Below are positions 42,450 through 51,833 of a stretch of 64,000 nt of DNA, piece by piece. Source of the DNA: JAAFHZ01 sp964247085 (lineage in GTDB: Bacteria > Cyanobacteriota > Cyanobacteriia > Cyanobacteriales > Chamaesiphonaceae); contig CAXTSX010000007.1 in assembly GCA_964247085.1 (NCBI GenBank), positions 1 to 64,000 of the forward strand, in the 5' to 3' direction. Numbering within the stretch: the stretch's first letter is position 1; each line of letters starts with the position of its first letter. A program made the position numbers and the translations under genes. The notes below the pieces were generated by a model that did not search any database, was not told where the DNA came from, and saw only the letters and a list, made by a program, of their open reading frames with translations.

Positions 42450-45400
42450 ATGAAAATTGCTGCTCTACTTCTGCCTACTCTGCTCATTACTTATACTGCT
42501 CCGGCTTTCGCTGTGGCAAAACCTAATAAAAATGTAGTTTCCACAGCTTGCAATCCAGCTGCATCTGGCGCTGATTTGCCTAGCCAACAGGAAGTTCAAC
42601 AAATAGCCAAAAAAATTACGGTGCGGATCACTTCCGAAAAAAATGGCGGTTCTGGGGTACTAATTGCCAAGAAGGGTTCTACTTATTTGGTGCTGACTAA
42701 TGCCCATGTGGCTGGACGTGCTACTCAGTTTCAGATCCAAGCTCCGGATGGCCAAAAATATACGGCTAAAAAAATTGATGGTGGTTTTGATGCTAAGTAC
42801 GATTTGGCGTTGTTGCAATTCAGTAGTAAGACTAAATACACGCTAGCTGATTTAACGGATGTAGCTTCGCCGCTGGCTCCGGAACGGACTATTTATAGTG
42901 CAGGTTTTCCGTTTGATGCCAAAGATGTTCGGATTACCAGTGGGAAAGTGTCCCAGCTTTCGGATATTCCTTTTGATGATGGCACTCAAATTGGTTACAC
43001 CATAGACAAGGGTAAGAAAGGAATCCGGCAGGGGATGAGTGGTGGGGCTATTTTGGATGGACGGGGGAAATTTCTGGGGATTAATACTCTCAGCAATGCG
43101 CCAATTTCACCGAGTTATACTTACAACGATGGAAGTAAGCCGCCCTCAGAACTGATAGCAAGGTATCGACAGGCTAATTGGGGAGTACCGATTTACAATT
43201 TTTTGATAAAGGTAAAGCCAGACATTTTATATGGCTACGACAATTTGCCAAAAGTAGAACATCAAATTACACCGACGGGGTATTCAGCTGAGTTAAATAA
43301 AAAAGCTCGGCGGATGACGGTGAGGATTGAGGCCGGTGGTGAAAATGGTTCAGGGGTAGTGATTGCGAAAGAGGGGAATAGTTATTATGTGCTAACGGCT
43401 AAACATGTTGTCAAACCGGAACCTACGAAGGAAAATCCCAAGACGGAAATACATAATAATATTGAAACTATCACTTATGATCAAAATCGTCATCGTGTTA
43501 CTAGTACTGTGGTAGCAGAGGGTGTGGATCTGGCAGTAGTGAAATTCAGCAGTAAAGACAACTATCCCTTGGCACAATTAGGTAACTACAATCCGAATGC
43601 TGACAGACTAGCATTTGTAGGTGGGTTTCCAGGACGGGAGAAAATCAATAGTCCGTTGTGGCAATGGCAGCTCAATCCTGGAATTATTAGTGACCCAGAA
43701 CGGGGTAAAATTCAAGCTCAAAACAAGTTCTCTTTTTCTAGTGGCTATGATTTGCTTTATAGCAACATTAGTTATGGAGGAATGAGTGGTGGACCAGTAT
43801 TTGATACTGATGGTGTTGTGATTGGCATTCATGGACGAGCAGAGTCTTTTGATAATGCAACTTGTGTGACCTCAAGAGGTGAAGAGTCTGTCGAGAAGGT
43901 GATATTGGGTCAAAGTTTAGGTATATCGATCCAAACTTTCACAGGATTGTTGGCTAAATTACAAGTCAAGCCACAGCTATTAAAAATCTCTAAGAATACA
44001 CCTACAACACTTAGAACAAGTGATGCAGATTCGGTAATGAAGGCGATGAAAAATATTACTCAGCCGTCAGAGACTAGTAGTGGAAAGAGCTGGATAACTT
44101 ATGGCAATCAGCTATCTAGAACTCGCCAGTACAATAAATCTGTTATGGCTTTTAATAAAGCGATCACTAGAGGGGAAGTATTAACTGGTAATTATGGAAA
44201 AGCATTGGCACTATGGGAATCAAACAATCCAAAAGAGGCGGAAATTGCTATATCGAAAGCTATTTCTCTGGTTCCGAAAAATAGATATAAAAATTATTAC
44301 TATTTATGGAAATATCAAAGCGATATCTTTAGTGATCTAAAGCGATATAGTGAATCACTAAAAGCAATTGATATAGCAATCAGGCTGGAACCCGGAGACT
44401 TAATAGTATTTTCCAGAAAAGCGATTATATTAATGACAAGTAAAAAATATAAAGAAGCAATTTCAATCCTTAATATAATAATTAACAAGCAGCCAGGATA
44501 CTATGCTTATAATATGCGAGGTTTTACTAAAGTACAATCAAAAGACTTTCAAGGAGCAATTGCAGACCTGAACCAAGTTATTAAACTCAACCCCAATGCT
44601 ATGAGCTACAATATGCGGGGTTTAGCTAGAAAAGATTCAGGAGATAGTCGAGGAGCTATTGAAGATTTTAGTCAAGCTATTAAACTTAATCCCAAATATG
44701 CTGAAGCTTACAATAGTCGAGGTATATCCAAGCAATCGGTAGGAGATAGCAGAGAAGCTATTAAAGATTTTGATCAAGCACTTAAGCTCGATCCCAAATA
44801 TGCTGATGCTTATAGTCAACGAGGTATAGCTAAATCACAATCGGGAGATAGCAGAGAAGCTATTAAAGATTTTGATCAAGCACTTAAGCTCGATCCCANN
44901 NNNNNNNNNNNNNNNNNNNNNNNNNNNNNNNNNNNNNNNNNNNNNNNNNNNNNNNNNNNNNNNNNNNNNNNNNNNNNNNNNNNNNNNNNNNNNNNNNNAA
45001 GATGCTAAATTTTACAATAATCGAGGTGTATCCAAGCAATCGGTAAGAGATAGCAGAGAAGCTATTAAAGATTTTAGTCAAGCACTTAAACTCAATCCCA
45101 AATATGCTGAAGCTTATAACAATCGAGGCGTGACTAAATCAGAATCAGGAGATCGGCCTGGTGCGATCGCTGATTTTGATCAAGCACTTAAGCTCGATCC
45201 CAAATATGCTGAAGCTTATAGTAATCGGGGCATGACTAAATCACAATCGGGGGATAAAAAAGGAGCGATTCTAGATTTTGATCAAGCTATCGCTATTAGA
45301 CCTCAAAATGCTATTGATTACAACCTTAGGGGCATGACTAAATCACAATTAGGAGATCAATCTGGTGCGATCGCTGATTTGACAGAATCTGCTGAACTAT

Positions 45401-45483
45401 GTCGTCAGCAAGGACAAACAAATATGTATCGGCAGATAATGGCACAAATCGAAAGACTAAAGGGGTCTAAAACAAAGAATTAG
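42450..45483 (+). CDS. Secreted protein with two trypsin-like protease domains and TPRs (spans an assembly gap)
   Basis: A signal peptide (residues 1-21) leads into protease domain 1, with His86 (T-N-A-H-V-A), Asp118 (Y-D-L-A-L) and Ser197 (G-M-S-G-G). Domain 2 has His319 (T-A-K-H-V-V), Asp360 (V-D-L-A-V) and Ser446 (G-M-S-G-G-P). Both triads are complete. At least eight TPR units follow, many nearly identical at DNA level (102-bp period). A run of 100 N (44899-44998) breaks the frame on paper. Deleting the Ns joins C-C-C-A to A-A and continues in frame as L-D-P-K-D-A-K-F-Y-N-N-R-G, so the gene is intact and repeats are missing or collapsed. It ends at 45483 after M-A-Q-I-E-R-L-K-G-S. Confidence 0.85.
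44899..44998. other. Assembly gap (100 N)
   Basis: Exactly 100 unknown bases, the conventional scaffold-gap length, inside the near-identical 102-bp TPR modules. The true length is not given by the N count. For an uninterrupted gene it must be a multiple of 3, most likely zero or a multiple of 102. Confidence 0.97.
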
Positions 45484-45593
45484 TATCTTTTTCAGTGAGT
45501 ATTATTCTTCTCCACGCATAAATCACTCCATCCAGCCCAAAGTAAAAAATGCAATACACCACACTTAATGCTAATTCAGCAATACTTACCATC

Positions 45594-46178
45594 ATGAAAA
45601 GCAAACTTCTAATCTTTTTACTATTAATTACCTTCACCTACAGTTGCTCCACCGAAAGCCCCGAAGAAACTAAGAGAAAGAATGAAATGGCTAAAGAGAT
45701 CTCCAGGGCTGCGAAGAAATTACAAGCCAACTTTCCAGCAAGTGTATCCCCAAAACCCACCTACGTACGACCCACCACCGCCGACAACGGCCAACCCTTC
45801 CCCACCAAAACCGGATACATCGCAAAATATCCCAAAAAAGCCACCAACGGCTACTCATCTCTAACCATCAAAAACGACCAAAACGACTCCGATGTATTTG
45901 TCAAAGTCTTTGACCTCAGCACTAAAAAACCACGACCAGTAAGAGTCTTCTTTATCCGCGCCCATGAATCTTTCACCGCTAAAGAAATCACTCCAGGCAA
46001 ATATGATGTCCGCTATCGAGATCTGAATTCTGGTAAACACGCCAAAAGTCAAGATTTTCAGCTAGTCGAGACCAAAAAAGATAAACAAATTGAGTACAGC
46101 ACCATAAGCATGACTCTCTATAAAGTAGCAGGGGGAAACATGAAAACTGAAGATATTGACCCCAACGATTTTGAGTAA
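45594..46178 (+). CDS. Putative lipoprotein in the protease/COP23 block
   Basis: 194 residues from ATG 45594 (MKSKLLIFLLLITFTYSCS); the frame opens earlier at 45549, but those residues lack signal character. The signal peptide ends in T-Y-S-C, a plausible lipobox with Cys18 as the lipid site. The mature part has a Lys/Glu-rich helix, a Pro/Thr linker and a beta-rich domain (Y-S-S-L-T-I-K-N, V-F-V-K-V-F-D-L, S-F-T-A-K-E-I-T-P-G-K-Y-D-V-R-Y-R-D-L). The last part resembles small surface domains that decorate proteins with basic residues. Function unknown; it sits between the proteases. Confidence 0.72.
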   Translation: MKSKLLIFLLLITFTYSCSTESPEETKRKNEMAKEISRAAKKLQANFPASVSPKPTYVRPTTADNGQPFPTKTGYIAKYPKKATNGYSSLTIKNDQNDSDVFVKVFDLSTKKPRPVRVFFIRAHESFTAKEITPGKYDVRYRDLNSGKHAKSQDFQLVETKKDKQIEYSTISMTLYKVAGGNMKTEDIDPNDFE

Positions 46179-46254
46179 AGTTGCCTCGTAGGCAATCAGA
46201 CATCTAATCCATTGCACCAGACCAAAACAACTTCATCCACCAGCACTTACCATC

Positions 46255-46983
46255 ATGAACACTAAAGTCTTCTTACCCCTTTTTCTGACCACTCTCATCA
46301 GCACTAGCATCATTCCCCACACCTTGCCTGCCGCCATCGCCAAGCCCATCACCGCCACCAACATTTACGCCAAAGCCAGCCCCGCCGTCGTCACGGTCAG
46401 AAGTAATCGCGGTCATGGTAGTGGCTTCATCGTTAGTGCCGACGGCTACATAATTACCAACGCCCACGTAGTTCAAAACTCAGTAGCCGTAGTTACCGTC
46501 ATGATGGCCGACGGCAAAACCGAAATGCCCGCTGATGTAGTTGGTTTTGCCCGCAATGGTTTAGATCTAGCCATCTTGAAAATTAATCGAAAAGGAAAAT
46601 TACCCACCCTATCACTAGGCCACCAAAAATCAGTCCAAGTCGGTAACAATGTCTATGCGATCGGCACTCCATTGGGGGAAGAAAATCAAAGCTCCTTTAC
46701 GGCTGGAATAGTTAGCGGACTACGTGGTAAAGGTCAAACCATTCAGCACAGTGCCGACATTAATTCTGGTAATTCTGGAGGACCTTTGCTAAATGACAAA
46801 GGAGAAGTCATTGGAGTAAATACTTCTGGCATGGTTGCGAGAGTATATTGCAACAGTGGTGAAGTTTGTGGAGTATCCAGCGGTAATGTTGGTGTCAATT
46901 ACGCCGCTAGTGTCAATTCAGTTCGCTCATTTCTCCAAGACTTCAAACAAGGTAAAGTTTCCAGAAAGTCCACCCTCCCATAA
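46255..46983 (+). CDS. Secreted S1C (Deg/HtrA-like) serine protease without PDZ domain
   Basis: 242 residues. The signal peptide (1-29) ends near A-I-A-K. The triad is His71 (T-N-A-H-V-V), Asp104 (L-D-L-A-I-L-K) and Ser174 (N-S-G-N-S-G-G-P-L-L), in the DegP/HtrA arrangement; A-I-G-T-P-L-G is the oxyanion-side strand. The protein ends soon after the protease core, so the PDZ domains that regulate HtrA enzymes are absent. It starts 76 bp after the lipoprotein gene and reads in the same direction as the tandem-trypsin genes. Confidence 0.9.
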   Translation: MNTKVFLPLFLTTLISTSIIPHTLPAAIAKPITATNIYAKASPAVVTVRSNRGHGSGFIVSADGYIITNAHVVQNSVAVVTVMMADGKTEMPADVVGFARNGLDLAILKINRKGKLPTLSLGHQKSVQVGNNVYAIGTPLGEENQSSFTAGIVSGLRGKGQTIQHSADINSGNSGGPLLNDKGEVIGVNTSGMVARVYCNSGEVCGVSSGNVGVNYAASVNSVRSFLQDFKQGKVSRKSTLP

Positions 46984-47080
46984 AATTTTTCCATCTTCGC
47001 ATTTTCAGAAAATACCAGCCCGATACCTACAATATCAAGTTCCAATTACCCAAATTAATTCTTAAGGAATCTTACCAGCC

Positions 47081-47614
47081 ATGAAATCACAGCTTCTTTC
47101 CGCTCTCTTGTTGACCTCTACCCTGGCGATCGGCAGCATCTCATTCCCCGCCACCGCCCAAGAAAGTTCATCTTCCTTGCAGATCATTTGCAGTAAAGCC
47201 CAAGACCCCAGCAGCAAGAAAGCTGAACCAGCCACGATCGCCAAAGTAGCAGGCAGTTCAGAAGAGACCGTTCTAATTATTTGGAAAAGTGAGTATTTTG
47301 GTACCAAATTTACTCCCAAGCAGCGCTGCGGAATAGTTTCAGCCAAAATCCAAACTGCTTTTCAGCAAGGCCGGGTTTACATCGGTTCGGGCATTGATAA
47401 GGCCTCTGGAGCCGGCATTATTTGTGGAATAGCTAAAACAACTGAAGTGTGCGATCGACAGAATATGTTTTTCACCATGAAATCTTACCAAGATGCTCAG
47501 GATACTATCCAACAACTGAGTGATATCTCTCAAGGTAAAACTGGAGTACCCATATATCAAAGCTCCGGTGGTAAGCGTGTTAATCTGCGCGACCTCTCTA
47601 CCAAACGTAAATAA
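47081..47614 (+). CDS. COP23-domain secreted protein 1
   Basis: 177 residues. Signal peptide 1-23 (cleavage after A-T-A). The COP23 core has I-I-C (Cys in the first strand), V-L-I-I-W-K-S-E-Y-F-G, T-P-K-Q-R-C-G-I-V-S, I-I-C-G-I, V-C-D, N-M-F-F-T-M, and an I-Y-Q-S-S-G ending. The four conserved cysteines could form two disulfides. COP23 was named for a circadian-oscillating, membrane-associated cyanobacterial protein; its biochemical role is unknown. Paralogues follow at 50710 and 51263. Confidence 0.82.
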   Translation: MKSQLLSALLLTSTLAIGSISFPATAQESSSSLQIICSKAQDPSSKKAEPATIAKVAGSSEETVLIIWKSEYFGTKFTPKQRCGIVSAKIQTAFQQGRVYIGSGIDKASGAGIICGIAKTTEVCDRQNMFFTMKSYQDAQDTIQQLSDISQGKTGVPIYQSSGGKRVNLRDLSTKRK

Positions 47615-47722
47615 CTCAACTAATAAAAATCACTACGTCTATTGTCGAGAAATTAGACAACCTTGTTTATCAAGTCTTAAACTCTACCCAATAACAAAAT
47701 ACAACTTTGTCAGCTCAGATTA

Positions 47723-50611
47723 ATGAAAACCGCTACCCTACTCCTATCCACTCTGCTCATTACCTATACGGCTCCTACTTTTGCTTCACCCAGACCGAAT
47801 GTTAACCCAGTTCCTAATACCAAAAATCAGACAGATCCATTGGATGAATCGCTCAGCCCACAAGAAGTACAGCAGAAAGCTAAAAAGATTACGGTGCGGA
47901 TTACTTCCGAGAAGAATGGTGGTTCTGGAGTTTTAATTGCCAAAAAGGGTTCTACTTATTTGGTGCTAACTAATGCCCATGTGGCTAGAGGTACTACTCA
48001 GTTTCAGATCCAAGCTCCCGATGGCCAAAAATATACAGCTAAAAAAATTGATGGGGGTTTTGATAACAAGTACGATTTGGCACTGTTGCAATTTAGCAGT
48101 AAGACCAAATACGCGCTAGCCGATTTAACAGATGTGGCTTCGCCCCTGGCTCCGGAAAGGACTATTTATAGTGCCGGGTTTCCATTTGATAGCAAGGATA
48201 TCCGGATTACCAGTGGGCAGGTGACTCAGCTTTCGGATATTCCTTTTGATGATGGAACGCAAATTGGTTACACCATCGACAAAGGTAAGAAAGGAATCCG
48301 GCAGGGTATGAGTGGTGGGGCTATTTTGGATGGACGCGGCAAGTTTCTGGGGATCAATACTCTTAGTAATGCACCAATTTTGCCGAATTATACTTATAAC
48401 GATGGCAGTAAGCCATTACCAAAGTTGGTAGCGAGGTATCAGCAGGCCAATTGGGGGGTGCCAGTTTATAACTTTTTAGCAAAGGTGAAGCCAGAGATTT
48501 TGTATGGTTATGATGGTTTGCCTCCAGTGGAACAAACGATCACACCAACAGGTTACTTCGCACGGCTAAACAGTCAGGCACGACAGATGACAGTTAGGAT
48601 TGAAGCAGGTGGGGAGAATGGTTCGGGGGTAGTAATTGCCAAAGAAGGAAATAGTTATTATGTGTTGACGGCCAAGCATGTAGTTGAGGACATAAAAACT
48701 AAGCAAAAATTTACTAATACTAAGATTATTACCTACGATCAAGAACAGTATTCTCCTACGAGTACAGTGGTAGCCAAAGGGGTAGATTTAGCAGTGGTTA
48801 AATTTAGTAGTAAAAATAGCTATACGCCAGCGCAGCTAGGCGACTACAGCCCGAATGATGGTGCCTTAACTTTTGTCGGTGGATTTCCGGCAAGAGAGAA
48901 AATCCGTAGCCCGTTGTGGCAATGGCAGCTTAATGCTGGAGCAATTAGCGATCGAGAAGCGAGTAAAACACTAACCCAAGACAATCAATCTTTCTCTAAT
49001 GGCTACGATTTGCTATATACCAACATTAGTTATGGAGGAATGAGCGGGGGACCAGTATTAGATACTGCTGGCAACTTAATCGGGGTTCATGGCAAAGCAG
49101 AAGCGACCGATCAAGCCATTTTAGGAAGAAGTTTAGGGATATCGATACAGACTTTTACCGGATTATTAAGTCAGCTACAAGTCAAACCCCAATTATTGAA
49201 ACTTTCAAGAAGTAGCCGAATCCAACTGAGCTTAGATGAACAAAAGACAGTCATAGCTACTGCTTTCAAACTGACTAAACCATCAGGGAATTCAGAGAAT
49301 AGTGATGGAAAACAGTGGCTAGAATATGCCAATCAGCTCTACCGCACTATCAAATTCAATGAATCAGTAAAAGCTTTTGATAAAGCTATTGCCAAGGGTG
49401 AAAAATTAAGGGGGTATTATGGTAGAGCTTTATCATTATCTAATTTAGACAAACTTGAGCTAGCTAATAAAGACATTACTCAGGCCATCAGGATAGTCCC
49501 AAAAGGCCAAGAAGCTAAATACTATTATTTCTGGAAATACAAAAGTGTGATTCTTCAGGATTTAGGGAAATATGATGAATCATTAATAGCAATAGATGCC
49601 GCTATCAAACTAAATAGAAATGACTACACGCTCTGCAATGAAAAAGCATCGCTATTGAGACAAAAGAAACAGTTTGCAAAAGCAATTCAAATCCATAACA
49701 AAATAATCAGCAAAAATCCAGAAGCTTATTCTTACTCTAATCGAGGAATTGTCAAATCTGATTCAGGAGACAAAAAAGGCGCGATAATCGACTATGATCA
49801 AGCCATTAAATTGAATCCAAATTTTTCTACGGCTTACTCTAATCGCGGCATAGCTAAATTTGAATTAGGTGATAAAGTTGGAGCGATCACTGATTTCGAG
49901 CAAGCTATTAAAATCGATTCTGGATCGGCTATAGCTTACTCTAATCGCGGTTTAGCTAGATTCCAATCAGGTGATAAGGTTGGGGCGATCGCTGACTACA
50001 ACAAAGCGATTGAATTGGATTCTAAATTGGCCAATGCCTATTTTAATCGGGGTAGTTATAAATATTATGCAGGAGATAAACAAGGAGCGATTGTTGATTA
50101 TGACAAAGCCCTTAAAATCAATCCTGCGTACACTTTAGTTTATAAAAATCGAGGGCTAGCAAAATTTGAATCGGGTGATAAATCCGGAGCAGTCAGTGAT
50201 TATAATCAGGCGCTCAAAATTGATCCTGGATTCGCTGATGCATATTTTAATCGAGGCAATGCTAAATATAGTATAGGAGATAAACAAGGAGCAATTATTG
50301 ATTTCGATCAAGCCATTAAGTTCAATCCAAAATATGCCAAAGCCTATAACAATAGAGGTCAGGTCAAAAGAGGATTAGGAGACAATAAAGGAGCAATTGC
50401 TGATTTCAATCAAGCTATCATACATGATCCTCAACATACCAAAGCCTACTCTCGTCGAGGTTTAGCTAAATATAGTTTAGGAGATATACAAGGAGCGATC
50501 GATGATTTCACTAAAACCGCTGAACTAGCTCGTCAGCAAGGAGACATGAAGCTGTATCAAACAACTATCAATACAATTAATGCGCTGAAAGCAACTCCAG
50601 GTAAAAAATAG
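47723..50611 (+). CDS. Second secreted tandem-trypsin/TPR protein
   Basis: 962 residues, uninterrupted. It is a paralogue of the gene at 42450 with near-identical N-terminal two thirds. Signal peptide 1-21. Protease 1: His86, Asp118, Ser197 (G-M-S-G-G-A). Protease 2: His319, Asp355, Ser441 (G-M-S-G-G-P). About ten TPR units then run from about 545 to 950, each with the Y-S/N-N-R-G, G-D-K and A-I-x-D-Y/F-x-Q-A-I/L-K pattern. The TPRs are more diverged from one another than in the first copy. I expect an exported or surface protease whose TPR tail recruits substrates or partners. Confidence 0.9.
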   Translation: MKTATLLLSTLLITYTAPTFASPRPNVNPVPNTKNQTDPLDESLSPQEVQQKAKKITVRITSEKNGGSGVLIAKKGSTYLVLTNAHVARGTTQFQIQAPDGQKYTAKKIDGGFDNKYDLALLQFSSKTKYALADLTDVASPLAPERTIYSAGFPFDSKDIRITSGQVTQLSDIPFDDGTQIGYTIDKGKKGIRQGMSGGAILDGRGKFLGINTLSNAPILPNYTYNDGSKPLPKLVARYQQANWGVPVYNFLAKVKPEILYGYDGLPPVEQTITPTGYFARLNSQARQMTVRIEAGGENGSGVVIAKEGNSYYVLTAKHVVEDIKTKQKFTNTKIITYDQEQYSPTSTVVAKGVDLAVVKFSSKNSYTPAQLGDYSPNDGALTFVGGFPAREKIRSPLWQWQLNAGAISDREASKTLTQDNQSFSNGYDLLYTNISYGGMSGGPVLDTAGNLIGVHGKAEATDQAILGRSLGISIQTFTGLLSQLQVKPQLLKLSRSSRIQLSLDEQKTVIATAFKLTKPSGNSENSDGKQWLEYANQLYRTIKFNESVKAFDKAIAKGEKLRGYYGRALSLSNLDKLELANKDITQAIRIVPKGQEAKYYYFWKYKSVILQDLGKYDESLIAIDAAIKLNRNDYTLCNEKASLLRQKKQFAKAIQIHNKIISKNPEAYSYSNRGIVKSDSGDKKGAIIDYDQAIKLNPNFSTAYSNRGIAKFELGDKVGAITDFEQAIKIDSGSAIAYSNRGLARFQSGDKVGAIADYNKAIELDSKLANAYFNRGSYKYYAGDKQGAIVDYDKALKINPAYTLVYKNRGLAKFESGDKSGAVSDYNQALKIDPGFADAYFNRGNAKYSIGDKQGAIIDFDQAIKFNPKYAKAYNNRGQVKRGLGDNKGAIADFNQAIIHDPQHTKAYSRRGLAKYSLGDIQGAIDDFTKTAELARQQGDMKLYQTTINTINALKATPGKK

Positions 50612-50709
50612 CCGTGTTTTGATCAATTCCCCGGATTCAGGCATTAAACAATAAACCCCGCCCAAAATAGAAAGTAATTCAAATAACTACATTAGATAAT
50701 AACCAGCTT

Positions 50710-51246
50710 ATGAAAAAGATTTTCAGTGCTTTCACCATCCTAAGCTGCCTAACAACCAGCTTCACCCTAGCCCCAACTGCCACTAGCACACCCCAAAGTC
50801 TCGTAGTCAGGTTTTATTGTGGCCAAAGCTTTGACCCCAGTAGCAACAAAATAATTCCCACCACCCTAATCGCTACCTCCGCTCGCCGCGAACCAGTAGC
50901 CTTCATTCAGTGGAAATCCAAATCCTTTGGTAAATACACTCCCAAAAATCGGTGTGCGATCGTCTCCCCCAAACTACAACAAGCCTGGGAAGCTAAACGG
51001 TTGAGATATCTAACGGCTGGAACTTCACCTCAAACTGGCCAAGGAATTATTTGTGGCAGTAGCACAAAAACCCAGTGCAATAATTCTAATATGCTATTCA
51101 CCCTCAATTCGGGTGCTGATGCCTCAGAAGTAATTGCACGCATCAGAGAAATTCAATCAGGAAAAACTAGCGGATCGATCGCTCAAAGCTCTGGTGATAA
51201 TTCAGTAGATATGCAAGAATTAGTCACACAACTTGGTTCAAAATAG
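50710..51246 (+). CDS. COP23-domain secreted protein 2
   Basis: 178 residues. Signal peptide about 1-27. The COP23 pattern is V-R-F-Y-C-G-Q, P-V-A-F-I-Q-W-K-S-K-S-F-G, T-P-K-N-R-C-A-I-V-S-P, G-I-I-C-G-S, T-Q-C-N-N-S-N-M-L-F-T-L, I-A-Q-S-S-G. Four cysteines are conserved with the other two copies. It follows the second tandem protease by 98 bp and precedes the third COP23 by 16 bp, so the last three genes probably share a transcript. Confidence 0.82.
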   Translation: MKKIFSAFTILSCLTTSFTLAPTATSTPQSLVVRFYCGQSFDPSSNKIIPTTLIATSARREPVAFIQWKSKSFGKYTPKNRCAIVSPKLQQAWEAKRLRYLTAGTSPQTGQGIICGSSTKTQCNNSNMLFTLNSGADASEVIARIREIQSGKTSGSIAQSSGDNSVDMQELVTQLGSK

Positions 51247-51262
51247 TCAATAATTTCCAGCC

Positions 51263-51772
51263 ATGAAAAAATTCCGCAGTGCGATCGGCATCTCCTTCCT
51301 CTTTTCCCAACTCTTATTAACAATGCCCACTCGCGCTGTCGGTTCATTGCAAGTAAAGTTCTATTGTGCCCCCGGCGACAATATGACCCCCACCACCTAC
51401 GCCAAAACCTCCAACAGGAAAGAATTAGCATTAGTTACCTGGAAATCATCGCCAAAAAACAGCACCAATCAACAACGCTGCAACGTTGCTTCCCAGCGTT
51501 TTCAAGCAGCTTGGGATAAAAACTCATTAGACAAAATAATAGCTGGCAAAGACAACAACGGAGCCGGCATCATCTGTGGCCTGAGTTACCGTGAAAATAA
51601 GTGCGATCAATCAAACACTCTATTCACTCTCAGCAAACATAGTGATGCCCAAGACATCATTGATAAATTAACAAGAAACATGTCCGATTCAGGCAATAGT
51701 TCACCTATTTTCCAAGGGAGCGGTCGAAATTCAGTAGACTTTAAGCAATTGCTCCAAAAAACTATGAACTGA
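51263..51772 (+). CDS. COP23-domain secreted protein 3
   Basis: 169 residues. Signal peptide 1-25 (cleavage near T-R-A). COP23 core: V-K-F-Y-C-A-P-G, L-A-L-V-T-W-K-S-S, Q-Q-R-C-N-V-A-S-Q-R-F-Q-A-A-W, A-G-I-I-C-G-L, N-K-C-D-Q-S-N-T-L-F-T-L, I-F-Q-G-S-G. The same four cysteines are kept. It is the last gene of the block; the palindromic repeat at 51785-51821 may terminate it. Confidence 0.82.
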   Translation: MKKFRSAIGISFLFSQLLLTMPTRAVGSLQVKFYCAPGDNMTPTTYAKTSNRKELALVTWKSSPKNSTNQQRCNVASQRFQAAWDKNSLDKIIAGKDNNGAGIICGLSYRENKCDQSNTLFTLSKHSDAQDIIDKLTRNMSDSGNSSPIFQGSGRNSVDFKQLLQKTMN

Positions 51773-51784
51773 ACTGAATCGATC

Positions 51785-51821
51785 GAGATCCCCCAGAAAA
51801 AGGGAGATTTAGGAGGATCTC
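51785..51821. repeat. Palindromic dispersed-repeat copy, probable terminator
   Basis: GAGATCCCCC pairs imperfectly with GAGGATCTC around a core AGAAAAAGGGAGATTT. It matches the general form of a short palindromic repeat common in cyanobacterial intergenic regions (GATCCCCC ... AAAAAGGG ... GGATC). It lies between convergent genes and may end both transcripts. Confidence 0.6.
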
Positions 51822-51833
51822 AACCTACCGCCA

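Noticed and set aside
44640..45330. Near-identical repeats of about 102 bp as a CRISPR array or satellite
   Set aside because: The repeats are in frame, encode 34-residue TPR units and have no unique spacers.
42450..45483. The tandem-protease gene as two separate or broken genes
   Set aside because: The break is due only to a 100-N filler; joining the flanks restores one frame.
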